A stretch of 64,000 nucleotides of DNA, from NCBI GenBank assembly GCA_030386875.1, contig CM059562.1, positions 45,157,757 to 45,221,756 on the forward strand, written 5' to 3'. Positions 24,398-36,400 of this stretch are shown here, in pieces (the stretch's first letter is position 1; every line of letters begins with the position of its first letter). The notes below the pieces were generated by a model. That model saw only the letters and a program-made list of their open reading frames with translations, was not told the origin of the DNA and ran no database searches. Position numbers and translations under genes: made by a program. The DNA is from Morinoia aosen. Its lineage: Eukaryota > Arthropoda > Malacostraca > Amphipoda > Talitridae.

Positions 24398-24420
24398 AAA
24401 GAAGAAGAAGAAGAAGAAGA
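24398..24420. repeat. (GAA)n at the Penelope palindrome centre
   Basis: About seven GAA units exactly where the two Penelope copies meet, flanked by GATTAGGTTGC on both sides. Confidence 0.9.
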
Positions 24421-26988
24421 TTAGGTTGCTGGAAAAGACTAAACTGGATTTGGATTTTCTTGTCAAGTGCAAAGTTTACAATGTGGTACCAAAATTCCTG
24501 CGATTCAAGCTGTACAAGAAAACGTTTCACACCACCCGCTTCTACAGATCGTGGCAAGAAAAACTTCTCATACAAGAGATCCACTGCAAGCGGAAAAGTA
24601 TAACTAACCTGACCTCCCAGTTGATTAATGGCAAGGCTCAGATAGTGCAGCATTTTACGCCCATTATAGTTGCTCTTATTGACCGAAATGTTAACTCTGT
24701 ACTTAGAGATTTTTCCAATTTAACCAATCTGTCCATACTCGTAAACTCAACGACCTTGGAGTACAAAATGAACTAAAGCCTTGTGACCCTGACTCTGTAA
24801 TTTTTAATTATAGTTCTCTCGATTTATCTTCTAGATTGAAATTTTTATTAGCTTTTGGTCTTAATTTTAATCTCCCAGTTTATAATTTGAATTTTTATAA
24901 GTACTTTTTATCATTTGAAAAATTGGTCACCATTTTGAATGATCTTCCATGTATCAACTTTAATGAGTTCGTTAGCAATCTCAATCATTGACAATGAAGT
25001 ATTATTATAATTTCAAATCGTATAAGATATTTTCTGCTATATTCACAAAATCTGATATATCTCTTCTCAAGTCTCTTGCTGCAAACAAGACTATAGTTGT
25101 GACTCGACCGGACAAAGGTCGAGGTGTAGTTTTACTTGACAGGTCTAATTATTTGCGAGCTTTGGGTACTATTATTTCAGACAGCAGTAGGTTCTCGGAA
25201 ATATGTGAACCTATCCATAAATATGTACTCCGTATAGAAGATAAAATTAATAATTTATTGCGAAAACTTAGTAAATCTTCCGTTATTACTGAAACTATAA
25301 ATAGTAGCTTACATGTTTCCGGTTCAGGTCCGGGAATACTCTATGGTCTTCCCAAAGTACATAAAGCAGATTTTAAATCCAAATTTCAACTAAGACCGAT
25401 TTTTGCTGCCTACAACACTCCGAGTTATAAATTGGCTAAATTTTTAGTACCTATTTTAAACCCCATACCTACCAATGAATACAGCGTTTTTAATTCATCC
25501 TCCTTTGCTAAGGAGATCGCTAGTATTCCTGATGCTGACAAATTTTACATGACGTCATTTGATGTCGAAAATTTGTTTACCAATATTCCGTTAACTGAAA
25601 CAATTGATATTTGTTTGCAGCAATTATTTGAAGTGGAACAGACCGTTTGCAACCTTAGTCGTGTAGCATTTAAAACCCTGTTAGATCTTGCAGTTAGGTT
25701 CTCATTTTTCATTTTTAATGGCAAGTACTACAAACAAATAGAGGGATTGGGTATGGGGCTGCCTTTGGGTCCAACTTTCGCGAATATTTTTATGTCACAT
25801 CATGAACGAATATGGCTGTCTAAATGTCCAAATAATTTTAAACCAATATTTTACCGCAGATACGTTGATGATACTTTTGTTTTGTTTCGAGATAGAAACC
25901 ACTCTCTTTTGTTTCTTGATTATATTAATAGTAAACACTGAAATATTAATTTTACCATGGAGACTGAAGCAAACAATAAATTACCTTTTTTAGACTGTCT
26001 TGTCCAACGATCAGGTTCCACTTTTTGTACCTCTGTTTATAGGAAAAGCACTTTTACTGGTTTGGGTTTAAGTTATTTCTCGTATTCTTCTTTTTTATTT
26101 AAAATAAATAGCATGAAAACTCTTTTATTTCGGGCTTATGAAATATGCTCAAGTTATTCATTATTGCATAATGAGTTTGAATTTTTAAAGCAGTTTATTG
26201 TAAAAAAATGGTTATCCTTTATATTTTATTCAAAAGTATCTCAAGCAATTTTTAAATAAAAAGTATTCCACCACTGCTACTGTGTTGACTGTAGATGAGA
26301 AAAAACTGTTCGTCACCATTCCTTACTTCGGTGTTCAGTCTGAGAAGTTGAAAGAACAATTGCTCTCATTAGTTGTGAAATACTTTCCCTGTGTTGACCT
26401 TCAAATTATTTTGGTTAATAATTTCAAAATTGGTTCATTTTTTCATTTTAAAGATAGACTACCCATTTCAATGCTTTCCTCTGTTGTATACAAGTACTGT
26501 TGCCCACTGTGTGGGTCTGTGTATGTCGGTTCGACATCTCGGTTGCTATCTACGAGGGTATTTGAACACAGTGGTAGAAGTTTTGGGACTGGTATTTCAT
26601 TAAGTAGGCCTTCCCATTCCGCTATTAGAATCCATGCTGAAAAATGTAATACAAATTTCTCACTCGAAAATTTTTCAATATTAGGTTCTGCAGGTTCTTG
26701 TTTTAATTTACGCATTCTTGAATCCCTCTTTATTAGCAAATTGAAACCTAACCTTAATGACATGCAGTCTCCCTATCCATTGAAAATAGGTATTACGTAA
26801 TTTTCTTTTTTAATTTTCATTCGTGTACATACTATATTACTTACTGAATGGTTTTTATTGCCGGTCTTAATTTGTCATTTCTTGTATTTCAGAATAGCTG
26901 ATGGTGATCTAGATGATCGAAACGTACTAATTTTTAATAGATATGTATTTTAAATCTTTTGTCTTCGCTATAACCTTCGTTTTAAAGA
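24420..26988 (+). mobile_element. Penelope-like element, plus-strand copy
   Basis: Near-identical inverted partner of the minus copy. Pieces: 24,420-24,776 (N-terminal, starting at LEKT and so about 30 residues shorter at the 5' end), 24,988-25,941 (RT with YVDD intact at 25,861-25,872), 25,957-26,259, and 26,282-26,800 (GIY-YIG with YVGSTSR). A private nonsense codon TGA at 25,939-25,941 stands where the other copy has CGA. Shared frame breaks near 24,776 and 26,260 indicate an already damaged or unusually read parent. The 3' end holds a hammerhead motif with one core substitution. The arm ends with CTTCGTTTTAAAG near 26,988. Confidence 0.9.
26898..26926 (+). ncRNA. Hammerhead ribozyme motif with A9 to G substitution
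   Basis: Same layout as the minus copy: CTGATGG (26,898-26,904), GATC stem II, GAAACGTA (26,919-26,926). The last A of CUGANGA is G here, which should cripple catalysis; the cleavage triplet is GUA. Confidence 0.65.
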
Positions 26989-27272
26989 TTATAACGACAA
27001 TGATATAATCAGCTAATATGGTTTACGCGTAATAATAACTTTAGTGGTAAAAAAAGAAAAAAAATCACAGTATCATTGGGAGGTAAAAAATTGCTGATTG
27101 CGTTGTTTCAAAAGTTCACACACAGCTGTCATAAATGTTTACAAACACATCTGTTAAACATTTTTATAGATTCAGGTTAAACTAATATCAAGTTGAGGTT
27201 AAACTGACATGATACCTAATTCAGGTTAAACTAACACGAAACTGACATATCTAATTTAGGGGATCACCTAGT
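26989..27272. other. LINE inter-ORF sequence right of the Penelope insertion
   Basis: AT-rich, with three spaced copies of TTCAGGTTAAACT(A/G) between 27,170 and 27,240. No gene. Confidence 0.45.
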
Positions 27273-28115
27273 CTAGTCACCCATGACCTGCTTCGATGAC
27301 ATATTTAGTTGTTGCATCAGGTATTGCTCGAGGTCATCTGGCGTGTTGATCTCGCGGCGTCTTGAGTCTGGGTTTCCGGGGTTAAATATGAAGATGTTTC
27401 CATCCTGTGTTCTTGGGAATCTAATTTTATCCGGGAATTTCCTTTTGGCCATCGTCAGAATGTACATGGCATTAGCTCGTGAAGGTATGAGGTATTCATT
27501 TACGAAGAAGAACTTTGGTTTCTTTACTCGGCAGGCGTTGAGAATTTCACGTTTTTTGTTATAATGTTTTAGTTCAAATGCAATGTTTCTTTGATCTACG
27601 TTCCCAGTTACTGTTTTTTCCCCATTCTGTTAGCTGATGTGATTTCAGTGTCGCAGAGGTCCATGTTGATACTGTCCTTCAGGAGCTTGCAGACGGTTTC
27701 CCTGCAGATTTCGTTCAAGTGTGATTGCGGTAGATCCTTTCCAGAAATGACGAGAGTGCATTTTTTGTCTTCAATGTCTCGGCGCTGATCACTTTTTTCC
27801 AACTGGTCGAGACGGAAGGCTATGCTATCTACTTTCTCATTCTGTTCTTCGAGAGTTTTCTTTTGCTCTGCTTCTTTTCCCGCTATTGTTTCAACTAGTG
27901 TTTTAAGGTGACTTATTTCAATTTTCACTTTATCAATAATCAATATCACTCCTAAAATTTGTCATCACTGTGTCGAAGTATTTTATAAGGACAGAAACCA
28001 CTTCTTTGCCATCTTTCGTTAGGCTAGACACATCAGGATATTGACCAAACTTCGGCTGAAACTCATCGCTGTTATTGTTGCCGCAGCTGTTGTTGCGTTG
28101 CTTCTTGGGCCCCAT
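27273..28115 (-). pseudogene. LINE ORF1 (coiled coil), probable partner of ORF2 at 18.5-21.4 kb
   Basis: Three consecutive frames on the minus strand: 28,115-27,933 starts MGPKKQRNNS; 27,949-27,608 has a heptad-rich coiled coil (about residues 8-60) then CTLVISGKDLP; 27,467-27,273 holds YILTMAKRKFPDKI. A basic start, a coiled coil, a short RNA-binding-like fold and a segment with SRANAM just before the third frame are the layout of ORF1 proteins in CR1/L2-type LINEs. It binds RNA in known relatives. No zinc knuckle. Frameshifts near 27,945 and 27,610. The 220 bp upstream (to 28,334) would be its 5' UTR, abutting the truncated RT of another LINE. Confidence 0.65.
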
Positions 28116-28334
28116 CTTGTAGATTGAGAGAGTTCGTTTCCTCGTGTACGCGAGGGATGAGCACTTTCACACTTTTTGATGGAATATTTTTACACTTAGT
28201 TTGATGATTTTTTATCTGTTGTGTGTTTAAGTCACATTTGAATCCTCATGGCGAGAGTGTGTACCCGTTCAGGTTAGGAGTACATTCTTTCTAGCGTTAG
28301 GCACTTTGTTTCGGAGCGAGCGCAACGCACGTCC

Positions 28335-31015
28335 TTACCACACGGAGTCTCTGAGGACACTGTTTTCTACGGCATCAAATTGTTTTCTAAGGCACCACTT
28401 TAGAAAAAGGTACTGGAATTGAAGATCCAGCGGCATAATATATGCCTCAACCTCAAGGGACATTATAGGTGCTGTTACGAGCGCAGCCAGGATACATAGC
28501 AAAGCATAGTTCTGCAAGGTTTTTAGCATATGCATGTGTTTCTTGTTGAAGCTGGGAAAGATAACTGACCCAAATGAAATTTTACGGCGAATAAATGAAA
28601 TGTATACTCTTCTCAGGAGTAATTGTGATGATCCCCATTTGGCACTGGATGGTGCTCTCATCGCATTCAATCGCTTTTAGCATTTTGCACGAATGGGCTT
28701 CACATGCCTATGGAGTGATCACTTATGTGAGTCAAAAATAATCCCTAGAACTCTCTTGTTTTCTATGTGAGTGAGTAGCACATAGGATAGTTTTAGGTTA
28801 ACACAATGATTACTCCTCCTGTTCTGAAATAGTTGGTGTTTACATTCAAGGGGATTGCCTGCGAGTTTCCATTTTGACAGCCAGCAACTAAATGTATTCA
28901 AAAAAGCCTGCATGACACCCCTAAGCTCTTCTGCAGGCTTCGCAGAGCACACCAACGCTATATCTGCATAAGACACAACCTTAACTTTTTCCCCACTGGG
29001 TAAATCATGCAGCATTACATTGAACAGAGTGGGGCTGAGAACAGCACACTGTGGTAAGCCACACTTTAGTTTCTTAGATTGAGAATAGGTTGAACCAATC
29101 CTAACCTTGAGAGAACGATTTTGAAGATAAGATTGTACCCACTGAACAGTCCTGATATCACACTTAAGTTTTGCTAACTTCTATAAAAGGCCATCATGCC
29201 AGACACAGTCATATGCACTGTCTAACTCAATATAGACCGAAACACAGAACATTTTGTTTTTTTAAAGATTCCCTTATGAAATTACTTATAAGTACAAGAG
29301 CATCGCAGGTTGACCTTCCTTGTCGAAATCCAGTTTGGTACATGGAAAAGATTTGTTTAGATTCAAGAAAATGATTTAGTCCGTTTTCAATGACTCTTTC
29401 CATTAATTTGGCTATACAGGGTAGTAAGGTGATTTGTCGATAGCCTTGTACCTCTGTGTAGTCTTTATTAGTTTTTTTTATAGGACATATTATTCCAAGT
29501 TTTCACAAGGAAGGCACAATACCCGTAAGAAAGCTTGTATTTAACAGGATTAACAGTCTGTTCAAGAAGCTTTCAGGCAATTTCTTCAACATCAAATATG
29601 AAATACCATCGCTCCCTGGACTGGTTTGCTTCAACCCATGGAAGGCTTTTAAGATTTCAGACAAAGTGATAGAGGACTTACATTCATTTTCTTCAATGGG
29701 TAGTTTTTAATTTCTTTGACTGTATTTGAAACCAGAGCTGGAAAACTCCATCACAAGCTATCTCACGTCTCGTGAAATGTTGCACAAACATTTCAGCCTT
29801 TGTAGCACAGGAAGAGTGCAATGCTCCTAAAGGGAAGTGCTGATTAGGCATAGCTTATTCATTCCTACCACGAATAGCTCTCCAAACTTTGTGATGCAAG
29901 TGTTAACATTTAATGAGCCAACAAATGACTTCCAGGCTGTCAGCTTTTTTCCTTTTGATCAAGTTCTTAGCACAAGATTCTGCAGCTTGATACAAGTGCA
30001 AATTGTGAGCATTATGTGTGCGAGCAAGCACATTTTTTGCTTCGCGTCTTCTAGCTACAGCAGCTGCGCACTCTGAGTCCCACCATGGAGTGGTTTGATG
30101 ACATCTCTATTTTCCAGAGGTATTTGGGATAAACTTAGTAGAAGCATCATAAATAATTTTAATCAGAATGAAATTTATTTCTTCAGCTGAAGAAGGGTAA
30201 ACAATGTTGCATTTTAGTTGGCCCAAATAGGCAGTCCAGGTACTCCAGTTAGCCTTTTCCACTATCCAACGTTTTAGACAGCTCATTTCTGATTTATGCA
30301 AAACCATGACAAAATTGCTCTCAATTGGAAAGTAGTCGCTACCTAAATCAGCACCTATACATAGTACTCCTCTGGTAAGAAAGACATGGGACGATATGCA
30401 AAGATCCAGGGTTGAAGCAGTGCCAGCTCTTTTATCAATGTATGTTGGAAGGTCAGGAGGATTTGGTATCCCATGGGATGGGAATCTATAAATTGCTCAT
30501 TGCTACATCCTGTAAAATTATGTCTCTCTCTAACGTCCCGCAAGGGAGAATGAGCATTATAGTCTCCTATCATGATTCAATGGTTTAGAAGTTGGGTATA
30601 ATAGTGAAAAAATTCCTTCAATTAAACATTTTCATTAGGATTGTATATATTAAACAAATCAAAAGCTCCCAGCACTGCACTTATTCTAACAAACATGATC
30701 TCTAATTTACCACCAGGAAAAGCATTCAACTTATTGCAAGAGTGAGATTTCATTCCTAATAAGAATGCCCAGACCACCCCTTTGGGCAGTATCGCGATGC
30801 AACCAATCAGCCTGATAACCAGCAAACTTGGGTTCACACATATGTAACATAGTTTCACATGAACAGACTATATCAGGCTTTTTAGTACTAAGATAAAGTT
30901 TAAGCTCTGACAGCTTACTTAGTAAACCATTACAATTAAATTGAATTAACACCAATTGACTCTCTAAAATTTTGCCGCTCAAATTTTGATTGGTACGGAC
31001 AAACTTATTTCTCAT
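28335..31015 (-). pseudogene. I/Jockey-type LINE ORF2: endonuclease + RT (truncated)
   Basis: 5'-3' on the minus strand: endonuclease start LIQFNCNGLLSK, CET and RGGLGILIRN (31,015-30,731), then GDYNAHSPL (30,573-30,355). An RT linker follows (30,307-29,700), then PQCAVLSPTLFN near 29,050 and the catalytic box YADI in place of YADD (29,015-28,719). The RT thumb (28,670-28,335) ends at a stop next to the 5' end of the CR1-like LINE. At least five frame breaks and a lost active-site Asp. The RNase H expected downstream is absent here and may be the piece at 16,954-18,010. Confidence 0.82.
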
Positions 31016-31052
31016 TTCTTGTGGGAATTTATCTGGGAGTTACTCCAACGTG

Positions 31053-32484
31053 TCAAGAACTTCTGTCTTGAGTCTGGTTGAACTTCCACAGGTCCTTTAG
31101 GCATGTTCGATTGTTTTCCTTGTTTTTTTCCTGTAGCCTTATTTTTTGATTTGCTGCAGAATGTTGATAAGGTGCTTGTTCTCGATTTGGCTCTGCTGCG
31201 TGATGAAGTTCATTTAGAAGTGCTTCACCAGTTTTGTGTCCAAAGTGGTTGCGGGCCATCCCTATCAGAATCAGAAGCAGGTCTCGTTGTTACTTACTCT
31301 CTTTCATCAGGTTTGCAGAGAGCGCTTCTAAGAGGAATTTGCTAATTTTTGAAAAAATAGCCTCTACTGTTGCTTGCACTGCATCTTGACACTTTTCAAC
31401 AATTGTTTTTTGTAGCTGCTCTGATATAACTTGTTTTATATTGGCAAAAGCTGATGTTTGTACGGAAGGCTCTGTGCTATGGAGGTCACTATGTAAGGTA
31501 GTTTTGTACAAAGTCTCTGTATAAGTACGTTTTCTCCCTGGGGCTCTCCGTGGCAGATAATGAGACCCTTGTGTCTGGTGGACATCTGCTTCCACCTCTA
31601 TTGTTGTCAGTCCTCTTCAAGTGCATTCATGTGGAGATTCTTCTGACAGTTCTTGTCATGTAGAGTTGGTTACCTGTTGATCTTGCCCTTGATTACCACG
31701 TAGCCTTCTTGGAGTAGGATCACTAATCCATGCTGTTGACAGTGTCTTTGGCTATACTGTAGTTTGCATTTTTGTGCTGCACTATTTCCCTTCGGGGCTC
31801 GGGCTTCAGTGTAGCTTAAACCGTCTCGTTGAAGTGAGCGAATTTTCTTTGCATCTTGTATTATGGAAGAATCTCTTGAGCTTTCCACATGGGATCCTTT
31901 ACTATTGGCACATTTTGGAATCACATTGGATGAACAATCTTCTTTCAGGTGATTTTCACTGCAACCTAAGCACCTGATGAGAGCGGTACAGCCACTGACA
32001 AAGTGTCCATACCTTTGGCACCGATAACTACTGAGTGGGGGTTGCTCGAATGACCTGACTTTGAAGCTCATAAATCCAACTTTTATTCGCTGTGGCATTT
32101 CAGTTCCATTAAATGATACTTTGATGGATAATGAGGGTTCTTTTCTCCCTTGAGTGAATCGCAGAAGATGGTGCATAGCTAAAATTTGAGCATTCTCACA
32201 GGAAGCAGATGCCCGAACCTCTTCAAGGTCAGCATCTTGATCAATTATTGGACCCAAGACTTCCCAGACAGCATCTTTTTCATCTGTAGCTGGTGTATGA
32301 CAGTTGACGGTAAATTTTCCCACATTAGTAACATGTAGGAGCTGTTTTTTCTCAGTAAGGTTAGGTTGACAAAATTCAACTGCTATCATATTTCTGCGCT
32401 TATTTACTCGAACATCCTTGACTACCTCATAGTTAAAGGGATCTACTACCCTGGACTCGACCTTTTTGTTCAAACTTCGCTGTA
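31053..32484 (-). pseudogene. LINE ORF1 (gag with CCHC knuckles), 3' part
   Basis: Frame 32,473-31,670 holds the gag RNA-binding region followed by two CCHC knuckles: CQRYGHFVSGC, which lacks the first Cys, and CLGCSENHLKEDC, complete. Frames 31,595-31,290 and 31,259-31,053 are its hydrophilic C-terminal tail, ending 40 bp before ORF2. This is the usual ORF1 of I/Jockey-group LINEs, forming RNPs with the element RNA. The 5' part lies beyond an inverted-repeat element at 34,569-35,106. Confidence 0.8.
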
Positions 32485-34568
32485 CACATTTCTATTGCAC
32501 CGATGGGAACGAAAATTTACACGCGGATGTCAAATTTAATTGCGAACACATTTGCGTCTATAAAATTTTTTGATTTTCGCAAAAGAAATAATTTATTTCG
32601 CGATTATTAGAAAAATATATATAGTTGCGCAAAACCCTACTCACTCTATAATTTTCAACGTAGAAGCGTGATTTTGGTCTCATTTGACGCGGAAGGACTG
32701 TACCAAGACCGTAACGTTAGATTTTTGAATTTCGGGTTAGAAAAAAATTTATGGTTACATATGTCAAAAAAGTGTATTAAAAAGACAAATTCAATATACT
32801 TTTTTTAATCTCAGATTACAGGATTCTATTGCAACTAGGTAAATGAAAATGAATACCAATATGTAAAATTAAATTCTAAACACATTTGGTTTAATGAAAA
32901 CTTCAAAATTCGCGATAGAAAAGAAGTGATTGGGTGAACATATATATATATACTTATATATATATTTTCTGCGCAAAATCACATCCCTTCTACAATTTTC
33001 AACGTAGAAGCGTGATTTTGGTCGCATTTGATGCAGTTTGACAGTGGGAACAGCGTAGCAAAGCAAAATTCTGTTTGAATTCTAAATTAAATTTTTAATA
33101 GAATAAAACTGAAAAAAATTTCTATTTTTTTTCAAATGTTGGTTGGATATGTGTACTCATAACTTTTTTCTAGGTCGAAAATCGAAAAAAAATTTACGTT
33201 ACAGTCTTGGTACAGTCCTTCTGCGTCGAATGAGACCAAAATCACGCTTCTAGGTTGAAAATTATAGAGTGAGTAGGGTTTTGCGCAAGGATTTAAATTT
33301 TTCTAATGTTGTGTTCTCCCTATTTTAGATCTACATCGCTGCCACCCAATTGTTATGGGGCAGTTCTTTTCCGGTGTTCATCATCGTCGTTTTCCAGTTG
33401 CTTTCATTTCTTTCGATATTCGTCGTGACTAAAATTCACATTCTTTTATTTGAGTTAATAAAGATCAAAATAGACTGAGACTTCTCAATGTCTTCAATTA
33501 TAATTAATGAGAATATTAGTAGTAAATCAATTAACAAGGTAGCGTGTAATTAACCAAACAGATATGATGATTAAACTCTCTCTACTTAACAGGAAATAAT
33601 ACTACTGGGACACATTGCGATTTATTGCCTAACCTCGGTACAGAAATAATGACACATCAAGAGAAAAGAGCCTAACGCATCTAATTCACGTTACAAGTAA
33701 CATTACTGATGTATGCTGATGGAATCCATCTAAACCTACTGCACATAAGAAATCGAGTGAGGACGCTATTTGTGAATATGTATAGAATGGAACTCATCTT
33801 AATCGGGGATTCCGAGATGATGTTGCTATATGCTCCGGGGGCCGCTTAAGTATATGTACGTTAATAGATGTACTCTGTTACACTGAATTCACATGGCAAA
33901 GACTTGACAAACCCGCGCCCGAAGGCAGACTTGGTGACAAAGCGCACCCTCCTCTCTCTCTAGCAGTCCGGAGCTTAAAGCCTTAAATGCCCGTGCCAGC
34001 GTCGCCTGGACCATAGCTGTGCGGAGCTGTGAACCTCCAAGCATCTGACTGTGTACGATATTCCATCGCAATCTTAAGATGGATTAATTCCACAAATTGG
34101 GCGTTACGAATGACTCTAGCGTATTTAATTATATTCGCAATGGGAAACAGCTATTCATGAAGATTGTACTAACAGTCTAATTAACGTTATCTATTGAACA
34201 ATAATATAAATACTATTTATGGTAGAACCAATTCCAGTGTTAGTATCCGGCAACTCCTTCGGTTAGACGACGCCCTTGCTTCTTTTGCGTCCTCTTCGAA
34301 GATGGAGCGAAGTTGGTGAATGGAGAGAACGTAGATAACCGCCAGCGCGCTTACGATATTCTCTTGGCTGTTTCGAACAATTCGATTAACGGAGCGTCCT
34401 CCTTCGAATGATCGTTTTTATACGTCGTGGTTTGAATCACGACATAATAATTGCGAAATAAATTATTTATTTTTGCGAAAATCGAAAAATTTTATTGATG
34501 CAAATGTGTTTGGCATTCAATTTTAGACATCTGTATGCATTCTTGTTCGCCTAGTTGCGATTGAAATG
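32485..34568. mobile_element. Inverted-repeat element inserted in the LINE gag
   Basis: The left end (32,485-32,605) and right end (34,440-34,568) are inverted copies of about 120 bp; shared words are GCGAAATAAATTATTT and GCAAATGTGTT. On both sides the sequence outside is the same LINE gag, so this element interrupted it. The interior has no transposase-like frame; a second inverted-repeat element is nested at 32,624-33,291. 33,300-34,440 holds no recognised gene. Confidence 0.7.
32624..33291. mobile_element. Nested MITE with about 100-bp inverted ends
   Basis: Left: GCGCAAAACCCTACTCACTC onwards, including CGTAGAAGCGTGATTTTGG and CTGTACCAAGAC. Right: the reverse complement ending GAGTGAGTAGGGTTTTGCGC. 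A third, internal copy of the block occurs at 32,968-33,052. No ORF. Confidence 0.8.
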
Positions 34569-35106
34569 GGAAAAAAGACAATTGCAAAATTTGGTAGTCT
34601 AAGGGTAGTCCAGGGTAGCAGATCTCCTTAAGGATTTCTTTCAATCCTTCTGAAAGGGCAATTGGGTCGTATGTAAACTTTTTTACAAGAGAACCAATGA
34701 GATTGTTAGTATTGTCTAGTAATTGTGTAATGATGACGGTTTTTTCACTACTCATTGACTCCTGGGTTTTATTGGTAGAAGTTCACTTCTGATTTCTTGA
34801 TGCTTCTGTCAGCAGCCATGCGTTTCTTGCTGAGTTCAGCGGCAGAGTCAGATGATGTAGAGTCATTATTGTTTCTCAATCTTTTGGATCTTAATTTTTT
34901 TAGGAACCTTCGGTAACATTATCTGAAGTCTCCCTCAGTTGAGACATTTCGACCTCGGTGCCTGTTGCATTTCCGACGGCCGGGCTGCTGCTCTTTCCAT
35001 TGACGGAAGTCTCGCTCACAATTTGTTTCCCTGCCAGAGAGATTTCGCTCTCGTCACCATTGGATTCCATCAGGGCCTCGTATCTATTGGCCCTTAGCTG
35101 GGGCAT
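34569..35106 (-). pseudogene. LINE ORF1 (gag), 5' part
   Basis: Starts at 35,106 with MPQLRANRYEALMESNGDE, a typical ORF1 opening (…NRYEAL…), runs to 34,900, changes frame, and continues as 34,755-34,569 (TQLLDNTNNLIGSLVKK). It then meets the inverted-repeat element; the gag resumes at about 32,480. Upstream (35,107-35,460) would be the LINE 5' UTR. Confidence 0.65.
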
Positions 35107-35797
35107 TTTAATAGTAGAGGCAAGGTAGACCTCCTTGAAGGAGGGTCACTCAAAAGATACTGCTTCAGATCTTGAAATTAAATTTGAAATTTTTTTAGTT
35201 TTGATGTACTTTGGAATGAGGCGAGACCACGTTGATGAGTAATTTCAGCAAGATTACTTACAACCACCACCGATCGCAGCGACACACCGAAATGTTTTGT
35301 CAAACACGTCTGATTGGATCTTTCTCGCAGTATTCTCCAGTTCTCCGACCATTCTACCACGACATCATGGCTTCGATCAACCGATTCCGGAAATCTTAAA
35401 AATAAAAGGCAAAAGAAAAACAGTTTTTTCCAAGACAGATGATGCAAAATGCGCATCATTGGTTTTTAAAATATCTTAAAGTAAAGATACTTAGTTGATA
35501 CACACACATGAGTATCGTAATACTCAAGTCACTATTCGAAATAAATCATTGTGGGCAATGTATTCATATTGTTCCTTAATCGAGGTTAGATAATATATGT
35601 AAATACAGTAAGAAAAGAAGACATAATTTCAGTGACGATGTATTATTAAACACACTCTTTTTGGTGCACACCTGCATTAAAACACGAGTTCAGGGATTTG
35701 TGGTATAAGAAAAAAACGTTTATTTCCAAAAAATTGACTCATGAGATACGTGACGACATATTGGCTCTTAAAAATTTCTTAGTCTAAAACGCCCTTT
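35107..35797. other. LINE 5' UTR and intergenic sequence
   Basis: 35,107-35,460 is probably the 5' UTR of the gag-bearing LINE. 35,460-35,797 is AT-rich and holds nothing recognisable. Confidence 0.4.
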
Positions 35798-36080
35798 GAC
35801 AAACGTACCATACGAGGAGTACTAAAAGACAAACTATACGTGATCTACTAATAGACAAACCATACGAGTTTTACTAATAGACAAACCATACGAGGTGTAC
35901 TAATAGACAAACTATACGAGGTGTACTAATAGACAAATTATACTAGGTGCAGTATTAGAAAAACCATACGAGGTTTACTAATAAATAAACAATCCGAGGT
36001 GCACAAATAGATGAACTATACGAGGCATACTAATAGACAAACCATACGTGGAGTGCAAATAGATTAACCCTGTCAAGTGC
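35798..36080. repeat. 26-bp minisatellite
   Basis: About ten and a half units of ACTAATAGACAAACCATACG + AGGTGT with point variation. The units are in register (26 bp) from 35,821 to about 36,055. Confidence 0.92.
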
Positions 36081-36129
36081 TAGTTAAATAAAAAATATCC
36101 TTTCGTGGATATTTTATATTTTTTTCTTA

Positions 36130-36400
36130 ACAAACATCGACATCTAAGGATGTTTTATTTCCAATCAAGCCTGATACATATCATCTTATCTATTGGTTTT
36201 TCAAATGCCTTATAACTGACACTATATATAGGACACCATGACAGGTTTCCCCGTAAAGCCGGTACCCATTTCCGACACCTGGGTTGAGTGGGGTATTGTG
36301 CTTGAGTTTTCCCTTATACCCAACGGGGAAGTCGCCGCGCAGTGCCAGGATTCCAACCCTCGACACCTTCATGGTAGGGCGATGCCTGTTGTGAAATTTC
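36130..36400 (-). mobile_element. tRNA-derived SINE, minus strand, 5' truncated
   Basis: On the minus strand the head shows a pol III B box (GGTTGGAATCC), then the body TTCCCCGTTGGGTATAAGGG, GGGTACCGGCTTTACGGG, CTATATATAG and the tail TATCAGGCTTGATTGG. The same body and tail occur at 39,252 and 59,263. The A box expected upstream is not seen. Confidence 0.8.

Noticed and set aside
36236-36400. Second SINE type with a different tRNA head at 36.2 kb
   Set aside because: Body, tail and B-box region align with the 59.3-kb copy; better explained as a diverged, 5'-truncated member of the same family.
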